This document shows, one piece after another, positions 35,997 through 43,197 of a DNA stretch of 64,000 nucleotides. This stretch comes from Prolixibacteraceae bacterium (GTDB lineage Bacteria > Bacteroidota > Bacteroidia > Bacteroidales > Prolixibacteraceae). The notes under the pieces are model-generated. The model saw only the letters and a program-made list of their open reading frames with translations, did no database searches and was not told the DNA's origin. Position 1 is the first letter of the stretch, and every line of letters begins with the position of its first letter. Both the position numbers and the translations under genes were made by a program. The DNA is taken from positions 1-64,000 of the forward strand of contig JAQUIJ010000020.1 of assembly GCA_028683385.1 (NCBI GenBank). Direction: 5' to 3'.

Positions 35997-36170
35997 TTAC
36001 CAAGGTGTCCCCAAGTTGGGTGTTTTATATGGTTAAATAAATTATGAATTGATAATCTTATTTGACCATCTTTGATTGCAGTTGGAAATGGTTTTGTTTA
36101 ATATTCAAGTCAAATTAATCGCAATTGAAACAATCTATGTTGATTTGTCTCAACACAATTATTTTTGTAA
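35997..36170 (-). promoter_or_regulatory. Repeated operator/promoter region, copy B (HTH-rep operon)
   Basis: Imperfect direct copy of 32993-33165. The first 33 bp, with the palindrome CCCAAGTTGGG and GGTGTTTTATATGGTTAA, are nearly identical. Later similarity is patchy (ATTTGA, TGGTTTTGTT, CAAATTAAT blocks). It lies about 65 bp upstream of the HTH gene start. The remainder of the 302-bp gap to RteC is AT-rich with nothing else recognised. Confidence 0.6.
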
Positions 36171-36274
36171 AAATAAAAATGATTCTTGTTCTGGGAATCA
36201 GGGATAAAATATCGGAATATTTGTGATACTCAGATGATCTGGCATCCAATCCGAATGCTTATTTATGGTGATTA

Positions 36275-37126
36275 TTATAGATCAGACTCATATATTTTGT
36301 TTTCGAGCTTACTTTTCATTAAATCCAAAAACTTTGTGCGATCAATCTTCCTTCGCTTAATTTCGACAAAGGATCTGTAAAACTCCTTTAATTCGATATT
36401 AAACATCTGTTCAAAACCTTCAATGATATCTTTTATTTCAGAATTGCCATCGTTTACCATTTGAGTAAAATGTACTCCGTATGCTAATTCTATCAAGAAT
36501 ATTTTTTTGCCGGTCCATTTAGATTTGGATTTTAAATATGGTTGTTGGGCTCCCTTTGCTCCGTCTAATATGCGAAGTTCTTTTTGAATATATTCAATAA
36601 GCATTTGATTGGCAATGATCTCCGAAAATGTATGATCGTGCCAGGTATGGAATTTTTCGTCTATCAAAAAATATTCGTTTCTCTTGGGTATTGGTATTTC
36701 TGAGCTATCACGTGTAAAGTAATATTTGTCAAAATGGCAAAAACCACATTTAAAATATTGTAATTCAGTTTGATTCTCCTGCATAAATTCGTTAATCCTA
36801 TCTATTCTCCTCTGATAATACTGAATTTGACACTGACATTTAGCAACAGGAAGTTTACTTTGAATGTCATAGACTTCCAAATAATAAAGCATCTTACTGA
36901 AAATTTCAGGCTTCAGTTTCTTAAAAAAGTAAATCTCACACTCCTGATCTGGAAATCCGTCCTGAATAACTGTTTCCCGCATTTGTTTCAATGCTTGCTT
37001 ACAATAGACTATTGACATTTCAAGTTGCTCCAAAATCTTATCAGAATGAGCGTCAATTTTTTCCAGTTTTGAGACCAAATCAGTAATGATTTGCTCGTGT
37101 TTCTCAATTACAGAAAGTTGTATCAT
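36275..37126 (-). CDS. rteC: RteC family excision/transfer regulator
   Basis: A 283-aa protein matching the RteC family that controls excision in CTnDOT-like elements. The C-terminal part carries the family hallmark: GKKIFLIELAYGVHFTQMVN, IKDIIEGFEQMFNIEL and EFYRSFVEIKRRKIDRTKFL. The N-terminal half is helical with an RRIDRINEF and CGFCHFDKYYF block. No rteA/rteB or tetQ gene is in the window, so an inducer other than tetracycline is likely. It is transcribed alone, with AT-rich gaps on both sides. Confidence 0.9.
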   Translation of the reverse strand: MIQLSVIEKHEQIITDLVSKLEKIDAHSDKILEQLEMSIVYCKQALKQMRETVIQDGFPDQECEIYFFKKLKPEIFSKMLYYLEVYDIQSKLPVAKCQCQIQYYQRRIDRINEFMQENQTELQYFKCGFCHFDKYYFTRDSSEIPIPKRNEYFLIDEKFHTWHDHTFSEIIANQMLIEYIQKELRILDGAKGAQQPYLKSKSKWTGKKIFLIELAYGVHFTQMVNDGNSEIKDIIEGFEQMFNIELKEFYRSFVEIKRRKIDRTKFLDLMKSKLENKIYESDL

Positions 37127-37462
37127 ATAATTTCCAGAGAATTGATTAAAACAAACCTAAAAAGAACAATGTGAGTTATTTATACCGTCACTTAATTCCC
37201 AAACGTCACATTTATCTAAAATGATATTGAAATATGAATTGATTATGAAATATAATAAATTGCTAATTAATCAAGTTTCAATTTTTTATTTTTTAACACT
37301 TAATATTCAGACAATTAACAATTTTTATTGAGAGTTGACTGATTTTAAGATTTGATCAACACAATTTCTTCTTTTGGTGCCTAATGGACAATACCTAAAA
37401 GGATGATTTTTCGAGCAAAAAAAACAATGGGCCTATTTCCTGAAATTTCAAAAAACGATAAG

Positions 37463-37480
37463 AAAAAGCCCCGAAGGGCA
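37463..37480 (-). terminator. Intrinsic terminator after methylase-like gene
   Basis: On the minus strand GCCC-ttcg-GGGC is followed by TTTTT directly after the stop codon at 37481. The rest of the 37127-37462 gap is AT-rich with no gene; a CGTCAC motif occurs twice near 37190-37210. Confidence 0.8.
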
Positions 37481-38230
37481 TTAAAAGTCAAACAACAGTT
37501 GCTTAATCGGCTGTTTAGATATTGGTGATAATTCAACCGGATCGAAAACTGGCAGTACTTGTTGTTTGATCTTTGGCTGTTCATCTTTGTGTTTGGGAAG
37601 TTGCAGCACCATATAACTCTGGTCTTCAGAAATCGGAACAATGTATGGTGCTCCGGTTATAGGATGTGGATTCACCTGCCATCCAGAGAAAAACTGGTTG
37701 GTCAGGGTATCCATGCAGGCAACTTCTCCAAACATTCCGTTCAGGCACATATTGACCAAACACATCATGGCACATGTCCGGTCGATATCGGCTCCGTAAA
37801 ACCGTGCATTTCTATTGATCCTAGCTGCTGCCAATAGCGTTCTGCCTGAACCGCAGCATGGATCGGCAATCCGTTCACCATCCCGGATTTCCCCGATGGT
37901 AATTAATGCCATCATTTCACAGATATGTTCAGGGGTAAAAAACTGCCCGGCTTTGCCGTAACTGATGTGTTCCATAAAGAAGTCGCCAAAGCCATCTTTC
38001 AGTCCCTCACCATCGTTTTCCATCTCTATTACAATAGATGCCAATGCAGAAGAGAAAACCATAAGCTCATCCTTGTCATAACCTTTAATAATTTCAAAAT
38101 AGCGATCTTCCATTTGTCCCAATGAAAGGGCACAAACAGTCATTTCCAGAAAATCGGAGAAAACATGACTAACCCCATGTTTTCGTGCCAGCTGATCCAT
38201 GTAATTTGAAAAACTGAATAACTTTTCCAT
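37481..38230 (-). CDS. N-6 DNA methylase-like protein without motif IV
   Basis: A 249-aa protein related to type I methylase subunits. An HsdM-like helical lead-in ends GQFFTPEHICEMMA (near 95-108), then motif I ADPCCGSGRTLLAAARI (123-130) and FYGADID (motif II). The expected motif IV (N/D-PP-F/Y) is missing: after the substrate-domain stretch MCLNGMFGEVACMDTLTNQF the protein runs into a Pro/Gln/Lys-rich tail. It probably binds SAM or DNA without methylating. Such genes are common in CTnDOT-like elements. It is ahead of a terminator and downstream of the RadC-like gene. Confidence 0.78.
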   Translation of the reverse strand: MEKLFSFSNYMDQLARKHGVSHVFSDFLEMTVCALSLGQMEDRYFEIIKGYDKDELMVFSSALASIVIEMENDGEGLKDGFGDFFMEHISYGKAGQFFTPEHICEMMALITIGEIRDGERIADPCCGSGRTLLAAARINRNARFYGADIDRTCAMMCLVNMCLNGMFGEVACMDTLTNQFFSGWQVNPHPITGAPYIVPISEDQSYMVLQLPKHKDEQPKIKQQVLPVFDPVELSPISKQPIKQLLFDF

Positions 38231-38252
38231 ATTGATGTGAATTAAAATGATT

Positions 38253-38275
38253 AAAAAAAAGCCCCGTGAGGCTCA
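38253..38275 (-). terminator. Intrinsic terminator after RadC-like gene
   Basis: On the minus strand AGCC-tcacgg-GGCT is followed by eight T. It lies 3 bp after the stop of the JAB-domain gene. Confidence 0.65.
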
Positions 38276-38277
38276 TT

Positions 38278-38724
38278 TTACATCATCCCTTCATCGGCAA
38301 AAGAGAAAAAGGAATCTTCGGTAAGTATGATATGGTCAAGAGCTGTGCAGTCAAAAATCTTCAGGGTATCTTTTATTTTTCGGGTAATGTCTTTATCCTG
38401 CTGGCTGGGAACAAGCCCCCCTGAAGGATGATTATGTGCAAGTATAACTGAAGTTGCCAAGGCTTCTACGCAGTACTTGGCGATGATGGTGGCATCTATA
38501 ACCGTTCCGACAATTCCGCCTTGCGAAATCTTTGCGTATCCAATCGTATTATTGCTCCTATTCATCAACAGGATGAAAAAGCTTTCAAAAATCCCAATGT
38601 CATCTGAGTAGAAATTGCGAATAAATTCATTTGCATCTGTTGATGTCACAATCTTCACACATGGAAAATCTGACTTGGTTTTCTTCAAAGTGATTAATGG
38701 AAGAATTTTCTTATACGTTTTCAT
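38278..38724 (-). CDS. RadC-like JAB-domain protein
   Basis: A 148-aa JAB/MPN metalloprotease-fold protein. The JAMM residues are present: Glu47 (IGIFESFF), His97 and His99 in ILAHNHPSGGL, then Ser107 and Asp110 in PSQQDKD. This is the RadC pattern common in mobile elements, where it has been linked to recombination or antirestriction without proof. It starts 9 nt after the conserved hairpin and is first in an operon headed by long leader copy 1. Confidence 0.88.
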   Translation of the reverse strand: MKTYKKILPLITLKKTKSDFPCVKIVTSTDANEFIRNFYSDDIGIFESFFILLMNRSNNTIGYAKISQGGIVGTVIDATIIAKYCVEALATSVILAHNHPSGGLVPSQQDKDITRKIKDTLKIFDCTALDHIILTEDSFFSFADEGMM

Positions 38725-38733
38725 TGTTCTTGA

Positions 38734-38990
38734 CCGCTGCCCTGCGGACTTATTTTGGCTTCTGGCTCGCCGGTTAATTTTGAGCCGAATACCATTGAGC
38801 AGACCGGATTCTTGTCAAGGGCGAATGTCATAAAACCTAACGTCCCCTGAGTGTGAAACAGTCGAGGGGCGTTAGGTTTTTGACCGAGCGCGAAGCGTGG
38901 CGCTGGTGGAAAGTGTGGAAGGAAAAGCCACCCTTGACTTTTCCGGAGTGCGGAAATAACTTTGCGCTAAAATTGAGTGAGAGTAAAAAA
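38734..38990 (-). promoter_or_regulatory. Long leader, copy 1 (with start-codon hairpin)
   Basis: A leader of about 260 nt upstream of the RadC-like gene. In plus coordinates: hairpin CCGC-N6-GCGG (38734-38747); stem AAACCTAACG/CGTTAGGTTT (38833-38842/38870-38879); stem GGAAAAG/CTTTTCC (38921-38927/38938-38944); and a long-range pair GTCAAGGG/CCCTTGAC (38814-38821/38931-38938). Homologous copies are at 41747-42025 and 46501-46752. The rest of the gap to 39172 is AT-rich with nothing recognised. Confidence 0.7.
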
Positions 38991-39172
38991 CTTATAAAAA
39001 AGGAATTGAGTGAATAGGGAAAACTCAAATCATCTGCACTAAATAGAAGTGAGAGCATTATAAATCGTTATATATAACTAAAATGTAAATATTCTTTAAT
39101 TTACTCACATTAAAACTATGAATATATTTTTCTGTTCATATAGTCGCTTTATCAATTGACTTAATCCCCCAC

Positions 39173-39361
39173 TTAATGAATAATGTAATATTTATATCTA
39201 TCTCTATTATATATTTCTATATAGCGATCCGCCCTTGCTTCATCTTTGACTTTGACTTCCTGATCGTTTCCGATAATATACCAGCCGTCTGATCTTTCTT
39301 CTTTGTGGATTTGATCTGATAAATTAAATTCCGTTCCATCAGGAAGTTTATAAATTGTCAT
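39173..39361 (-). CDS. Small hypothetical protein
   Basis: A 62-aa soluble protein with alternating acidic and basic residues (YKLPDGTEFNLSDQIHKEER, then DGWYIIGNDQEVKVKDEA). A beta-hairpin then helix fold is likely. No family is recognised. It lies 52 bp downstream of the CsbD-like gene on the same strand and has an ordinary ATG start. It lacks the hairpin leader seen in front of neighbouring genes. Confidence 0.5.
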   Translation of the reverse strand: MTIYKLPDGTEFNLSDQIHKEERSDGWYIIGNDQEVKVKDEARADRYIEIYNRDRYKYYIIH

Positions 39362-39413
39362 TTTTGACTTAATTTAAGTAGGAAACCGATTAAAAATTCA
39401 ACAACATACAATA

Positions 39414-39599
39414 CTAAAGCCCAGCAAGGATATTTTGTAATTCATCTCTTGTTTTACCAAGCTTGATTTCTAGTTTTGAAATCATCTCCTCTTTTTTACC
39501 TTCTTCAAGTATCAAATCGCTATCCTGTAATTTTACAAATCTCTTTTTGAGCTTAACTTTTTGCTCTTCCCAGCTTCCATTTATTTTTCTCAATTCCAT
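39414..39599 (-). CDS. CsbD-like stress protein
   Basis: A 61-aa protein with the CsbD pattern: INGSWEEQKVKLKKRFVKL, then DSDLILEEGKKEEMISKLE, LGKTRDELQNIL. CsbD proteins are short, helical, stress-induced and of unknown mechanism. The gene lies between a small unknown gene and 39628-39969, all minus strand. Confidence 0.8.
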   Translation of the reverse strand: MELRKINGSWEEQKVKLKKRFVKLQDSDLILEEGKKEEMISKLEIKLGKTRDELQNILAGL

Positions 39600-39627
39600 T
39601 TTTCAGAATAGATTTCAGAATGTTTCA

Positions 39628-39969
39628 TCAGCCAAAAATGAAAACTTTATCTATAGAAAACATTATACAATTATGAAAATAAATTACACAATTCACACAT
39701 TTAATAATTCGTTTCCCGTTTGATATTTCAGAATCCGCCAGTGTGGAAAGATATTGGTCATCAAAAATGACAACAACTTCATGGTAAGCATCAAAATCAT
39801 GATTGAAAGCTTTGATGTAATAATAGGCATTTGAAGCAAATTCGTCAGGAACTGGGTAATTCACCTGGAGAAATTCAAATAAAATCCGAAGTTCGATTTT
39901 CGCTTTAGTGAAATAATCCGGATCGCCAACTTGTGCAAAACCGTTCGAACCAACGACTAAATAATCCAT
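39628..39969 (-). CDS. Hypothetical protein of the hairpin-led operon
   Basis: A 113-aa protein starting at the ATG of MDYLVVGSNGFAQVG (39969), 8 nt after the conserved hairpin. An in-frame ATG at 40005 would translate part of the repeat itself (MPIQVRRAAA) and is rejected. The sequence has an alpha/beta look with YFTKAKIELRILFEFLQ and FDAYHEVVVIFDDQYL. No family is recognised. Last gene of the operon started at 41738. Confidence 0.6.
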   Translation of the reverse strand: MDYLVVGSNGFAQVGDPDYFTKAKIELRILFEFLQVNYPVPDEFASNAYYYIKAFNHDFDAYHEVVVIFDDQYLSTLADSEISNGKRIIKCVNCVIYFHNCIMFSIDKVFIFG

Positions 39970-39977
39970 AGGGATTG

Positions 39978-40038
39978 CCGCTGCCCTGCGGACTTGTATT
40001 GGCATCCTTCGATAAACTCAGGACTGGTCTGGCTCGCC
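39978..40038 (-). repeat. Start-codon hairpin repeat, copy 2
   Basis: CCGC-tgccct-GCGG (39978-39991) then the shared GGACTTGTATTGGCAT and a 20-bp insertion before TCTGGCTCGCC. It ends 8 nt before the ATG at 39969. Confidence 0.75.
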
Positions 40039-40045
40039 TTGTAAA

Positions 40046-40399
40046 TTAAAATAAAGTAAGTTGTGATGCAGCCCATTCAGGCTTTGAAAGACATTGGCCG
40101 TTTGTGATCCTTTCCATGCCTTTGCTGATCAGGCGAAATGAAATCTTGTAACTGTCGCAGAACTCGAAAATCCAGTTTCCTTCGGAATAGCCTTCCTTGA
40201 AACAAAACCGAATATTACTACATCGTTTATGCTTTTTGTTGATACGGTCGGTCTGTTGAGTCAGAAATTCAACCAATGGCTTTAAATCTTCGTCTGAAAT
40301 AACAAAGCGGTGAAACTTTTGAATCAAGCCAACTGCTTCATTTTCTGCATTGTTTTTCAGTGCCGTATAAGCACTTACATCTATAAAATAATAATTCAT
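40046..40399 (-). CDS. Hypothetical protein of the hairpin-led operon
   Basis: A 117-aa protein starting MNYYFIDVSAYTALKNN, 9 nt after its hairpin repeat. It contains a helical middle (EAVGLIQKFHRFVISDEDLK) and a basic, Cys-containing stretch (KKHKRCSNIRFCFKEG) followed by aromatic strands. No known family. Its ATG overlaps the readthrough end of the upstream gene by about 60 bp. Confidence 0.6.
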   Translation of the reverse strand: MNYYFIDVSAYTALKNNAENEAVGLIQKFHRFVISDEDLKPLVEFLTQQTDRINKKHKRCSNIRFCFKEGYSEGNWIFEFCDSYKISFRLISKGMERITNGQCLSKPEWAASQLTLF

Positions 40400-40640
40400 G
40401 GTATAATGCCGCTGCCCTGCGGACTTGTATCGGCATCTGGCACGCCCAGTTGAGTTTATTGAGAAATAATTTTTTGCCAGACACCTTTATCTTTCGAAAA
40501 ATAAATGGCATCAAAAAACTGGGTTTTAGGTTTTTTCGGGGATTGTCCTGTTGCAAAACCTGCCAACCTCGCTTCGTTTCTTTTACAATCTGGCAAGTCA
40601 TTCCTTTAATGTGTTTGTGTTCGAATTCCGGATTATACAT
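40338..40640 (-). CDS. Hypothetical protein whose frame reads through the repeat
   Basis: A 100-aa frame with start MYNPEFEHKHIKGMTC, 9 nt after its own hairpin. The first 65 residues look like a real small protein (ETKRGWQVLQQDNPRKN). The last 30 (CQMPIQVRRAAALYHELLF) are a translation of the next hairpin repeat and the start of the next gene, so an original stop near 40445 seems lost. Function unknown. Confidence 0.5.
   Translation of the reverse strand: MYNPEFEHKHIKGMTCQIVKETKRGWQVLQQDNPRKNLKPSFLMPFIFRKIKVSGKKLFLNKLNWACQMPIQVRRAAALYHELLFYRCKCLYGTEKQCRK
40409..40447 (-). repeat. Start-codon hairpin repeat, copy 3
   Basis: CCGC-tgccct-GCGG (40409-40422) plus GGACTTGTATCGGCATCTGG and CACGCC. 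The ATG at 40399 is 9 nt away. Confidence 0.8.
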
Positions 40641-40649
40641 TTTGTATTG

Positions 40650-40687
40650 CCGCTGCCCTACGGACTTATATTAGCATCTGGCACGCC
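40650..40687 (-). repeat. Start-codon hairpin repeat, copy 4
   Basis: CCGC-tgccct-ACGG (40650-40663). In the minus-strand RNA the changed base gives a U-G pair, keeping the stem. The ATG at 40640 is 9 nt away. Confidence 0.78.
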
Positions 40688-40695
40688 CGTATAAA

Positions 40696-40890
40696 TTAAA
40701 AATGGATAAGCTGATGATGGTCTAATCTCCACCCAACCGGCACCTTGGCAACGATTTCGTTGTAAGACTCGGCCAGTTCAAGTAACCAGGGTGATTCCCT
40801 GATACTGTTGTCGTCCAAAGACGGTCCTAAACAGAACATGATGGCATTGAGAAGCCTATCGGTGGTTGAAATATCTAATTCCATATTCAT
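40696..40890 (-). CDS. Hypothetical protein of the hairpin-led operon
   Basis: A 64-aa protein (MNMELDISTTDRLLNAIMFC, then DDNSIRESPWLLELAESYNE). It is helical and acidic with no recognised family. It starts 8 nt after hairpin copy 5 and ends about 9 nt before copy 4, so it fills the space between repeats exactly. Confidence 0.55.
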   Translation of the reverse strand: MNMELDISTTDRLLNAIMFCLGPSLDDNSIRESPWLLELAESYNEIVAKVPVGWRLDHHQLIHF

Positions 40891-40898
40891 GTGAAATG

Positions 40899-40957
40899 CC
40901 GCTGCCCTGCGGACTTATCTGGGCAACCTTCTAAAACTAAGGTGATCTGGCACGCCC
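40899..40957 (-). repeat. Start-codon hairpin repeat, copy 5
   Basis: CCGC-tgccct-GCGG (40899-40912), GGACTTATCTGGGCA, then an insertion like copy 2 before TCTGGCACGCC. The ATG at 40890 is 8 nt away. Confidence 0.78.
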
Positions 40958-40963
40958 TGTTGA

Positions 40964-41449
40964 TTAATTTAATTGATTGGATGTTTCGGGTTGGGTTTCA
41001 ATTTTCTGAGTACCCCAGAAATCTCTCATCTCATCCATGGATTGAATCTTTCCGTTTTTCTTCCGGTATTCTCCTTTGTGCCAGTACCAGGCAGTTTTTG
41101 GATGACTGAACATGAATCCCAGACTTTTTAATGTTGTTCTGACAGCAAACGTATTTCCAGTAATCCAGATCCACCCGCCAATGACTTCAATATCCACACC
41201 TTGCAAAAACATGATGCGGTTCAGCATCTCCCGGATTTCTTCTGAAACCTGCATCTCATATTCCTTACGTCCTTCTGAAAAGTCGACATTTCCTTTAATG
41301 AACTTTTCAGATAGCCGATCGTACCTATCGTTCAGAATCTGCATCAGCACAGTGTCGCCACCTTTGTCAGGATGATAGATAAATGCCAATCTCCGGTACT
41401 CCTTCCTAAGTTCGGTTAGCGTTGTCACATTTTCAAAAAAATTCAACAT
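40964..41449 (-). CDS. J-domain protein
   Basis: A 161-aa protein. Residues 1-50 form a DnaJ-type J domain with the HPD motif in YRRLAFIYHPDKGGDTVLMQ. A middle region binds unknown partners, and residues 90-150 resemble a domain with GGWIWITGNTF and SHPKTAWYWHKGEYRKKNG, as in mobile-element J-domain proteins. It probably recruits host DnaK. It starts 8 nt after hairpin copy 6. Confidence 0.82.
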   Translation of the reverse strand: MLNFFENVTTLTELRKEYRRLAFIYHPDKGGDTVLMQILNDRYDRLSEKFIKGNVDFSEGRKEYEMQVSEEIREMLNRIMFLQGVDIEVIGGWIWITGNTFAVRTTLKSLGFMFSHPKTAWYWHKGEYRKKNGKIQSMDEMRDFWGTQKIETQPETSNQLN

Positions 41450-41457
41450 TTGCTTTA

Positions 41458-41495
41458 CCGCTGCCCTGCGGATTTATTTGGGCTTCTGGCTCGCC
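41458..41495 (-). repeat. Start-codon hairpin repeat, copy 6
   Basis: CCGC-tgccct-GCGG (41458-41471), then GGATTTATTTGGGCTTCTGG and CTCGCC. The ATG at 41449 is 8 nt away. Confidence 0.8.
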
Positions 41496-41500
41496 GATAA

Positions 41501-41523
41501 AAAAAAAGAGGCATTTTCGCCTC
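41501..41523 (-). terminator. Intrinsic terminator-like hairpin after Zn-ribbon gene
   Basis: On the minus strand GGAGGCG-aaaat-GCCTC is followed by eight T. It lies between the Zn-ribbon gene and hairpin copy 6, so it may attenuate rather than end the operon. Confidence 0.65.
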
Positions 41524-41528
41524 CCTTC

Positions 41529-41738
41529 TTATCGATACCAACTCTGGTAAATTTCTTCATCCTGAGCTGAAGCCAGAAATTCATTGTAAGGTACTTCGCC
41601 ACATTTCAGGCAAAACATTTCTCTGGAAGATGGCCAGTAGTAAATTTCCTGACCTTTGCTGATTTTGGCAGCGCATTTGGAACAACTGGAATCAAATCTG
41701 GCTTTGAGCTGCTTTGGATCATTGGAATAACGTTGCAT
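41529..41738 (-). CDS. Zinc-ribbon protein
   Basis: A 69-aa protein with two Cys pairs, CSKCAAKI (near residues 19-22) and CLKCGE (near 43-46), giving a four-Cys zinc site. The intervening GQEIYYWPSSREMF is typical of small mobile-element Zn-ribbon proteins. It is the first gene after long leader copy 2 and starts 8 nt after its hairpin. Confidence 0.75.
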   Translation of the reverse strand: MQRYSNDPKQLKARFDSSCSKCAAKISKGQEIYYWPSSREMFCLKCGEVPYNEFLASAQDEEIYQSWYR

Positions 41739-41746
41739 TTCGGTTA

Positions 41747-42025
41747 CCGCTGCCCTGCGGATTTATTTTGGCACCCTTCAGCTAACTCCGGGCTGGTCTG
41801 GCTCGCCGGTTAATTTTGAGCCGTGAACCATTGAGCAGACTGGATTCTAGTCAAGGGCGAATGTCACAAAACCGAACATTCCCTGAGCCTGAAGTGGTCA
41901 AAAGATGTTCGGTTTTTGACCGAGCACGAAGTGTGGCTTGAATGGGAATAGCGAGAGGAAAAGCCACCCTTGACTTTTCCGGAATGCGTAAATAACTTTG
42001 GTGAGAAATTGAGTGAGAGTAATAA
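41747..42025 (-). promoter_or_regulatory. Long leader, copy 2 (with start-codon hairpin)
   Basis: Homologue of 38734-38990. The hairpin CCGC-N6-GCGG starts at 41747. The central stem is AAACCGAACAT/ATGTTCGGTTT (41869-41879/41905-41915), where copy 1 has T-A and CG pairs instead, so base pairs covary. The GGAAAAG/CTTTTCC stem and the GTCAAGGG/CCCTTGAC pair are kept. It heads the six-gene operon 41738-39628. Confidence 0.72.
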
Positions 42026-42149
42026 CTTATAATTGATGATTACATCATTACAGCATAGTCATATCGGATTTCCAATTGATAAACCTGAAATGTATAATCA
42101 TAAAAGGTGTAAAATATTTATTTGAAAAAAATCGAATTAAGCTGATCTG

Positions 42150-42971
42150 TTAGGCACTAGGGTTTATTTTCTTAAATGTCAAATATGTTTCTGCCAAATC
42201 AAACTCTCCGTTTTCTCTCAATAATTTAATATAATCCTTATTCTGCAATCTTTCAATTAAATTGTTGTATCTTTCTTTCATCCAGCGATATTTCACCTTT
42301 ATATCGGACTTATAAATACTGCTTGATCCCATTAATCCTTTTCTGATCTTTGTTCCAATCTTATCTATGTATTCAGGGAAATCATAGTCTGGGTCATCTA
42401 ATTCCGATTGAGCCTTTCCAAAATAATCGATATAATACATCCCATCCGAATCCTTTTCAAGCAAAGACTCAACATGCTCTTTTTCTTGGTTTGAACTGTG
42501 ATGAAAAGATTTGGATTTACCAGCTAGATCTATAATATCCTTATGAAGTATAACTCGGGGATAAAGTGCCGCCTTTGATTCTAAAATATAAGCTTCAGCA
42601 AGTGCGGGTCCAAAAAGTACATCGTCTCTATGTATTAATTTTCCATAAGTTATAGCACCTCTTACCAAAATTCCTTTATAGATTAAGCGTATAATCATCC
42701 ATTTGATTTCTAACAAAGTAAAAAAAATCTCGCTTTCTTCAGAAGCTTTAAAAGATATAACCAAGCAGTCAGAAAATGTTGTTACTTTTTTACTTTTACT
42801 AAACGCCTTTTCATCATTGTCCAAATTCCATACATCCCTTATAGAATGATATGCAGATAAAATTTCATCAATTTTATCCGTTTTGTCCTCTCCCTTTTCC
42901 ACGGTTTCGGAAAGCATATCTTTAAAACCGAGAATATCAATATAAACCGTTACTCTGTCTTCGTAATTCAT
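42150..42971 (-). CDS. Class III nucleotidyl-cyclase-like protein
   Basis: A 273-aa protein with the fold signature of adenylate/guanylate cyclase-like domains. Metal-binding Asp12 is in VYIDILGFKDML and Asp68 in TTFSDCLVISF. It then has the GAITYGKLIHRDDVLFGPAL and AYILESKAALYPRVILH blocks seen in many stand-alone bacterial homologues, some linked to defence (Pycsar-type PycC is one distant group). No TM or TIR effector is adjacent, so a Pycsar assignment is not supported. It could make or bind a cyclic nucleotide. Confidence 0.68.
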   Translation of the reverse strand: MNYEDRVTVYIDILGFKDMLSETVEKGEDKTDKIDEILSAYHSIRDVWNLDNDEKAFSKSKKVTTFSDCLVISFKASEESEIFFTLLEIKWMIIRLIYKGILVRGAITYGKLIHRDDVLFGPALAEAYILESKAALYPRVILHKDIIDLAGKSKSFHHSSNQEKEHVESLLEKDSDGMYYIDYFGKAQSELDDPDYDFPEYIDKIGTKIRKGLMGSSSIYKSDIKVKYRWMKERYNNLIERLQNKDYIKLLRENGEFDLAETYLTFKKINPSA

Positions 42972-43197
42972 ATTTACCTATATATCAAAGTTTTATTTCG
43001 CATTAAACGTTCATCAATCTGAAAAATTCATACCAAGCCTTATGACTCTTTTAGGGTCAAATGAAAGATAAAAATATAAATCACACTAAATCAAGGACTT
43101 GTAAATTTAGTCAGTAAGACCTTAAAATCATTAGAAAACACACTATTAATATATCATTAAAAGAATTACAAAATAGCTAGAACCCAATGTATAAGCT

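Noticed and set aside
37381-37641. An 86-aa minus-strand frame overlapping the methylase-like gene end
   Set aside because: It is an out-of-frame reading of the real gene plus its terminator.
42150-42971. Calling a complete Pycsar system
   Set aside because: The cyclase-like protein has no adjacent TM or TIR effector and the similarity is to the broad fold only.
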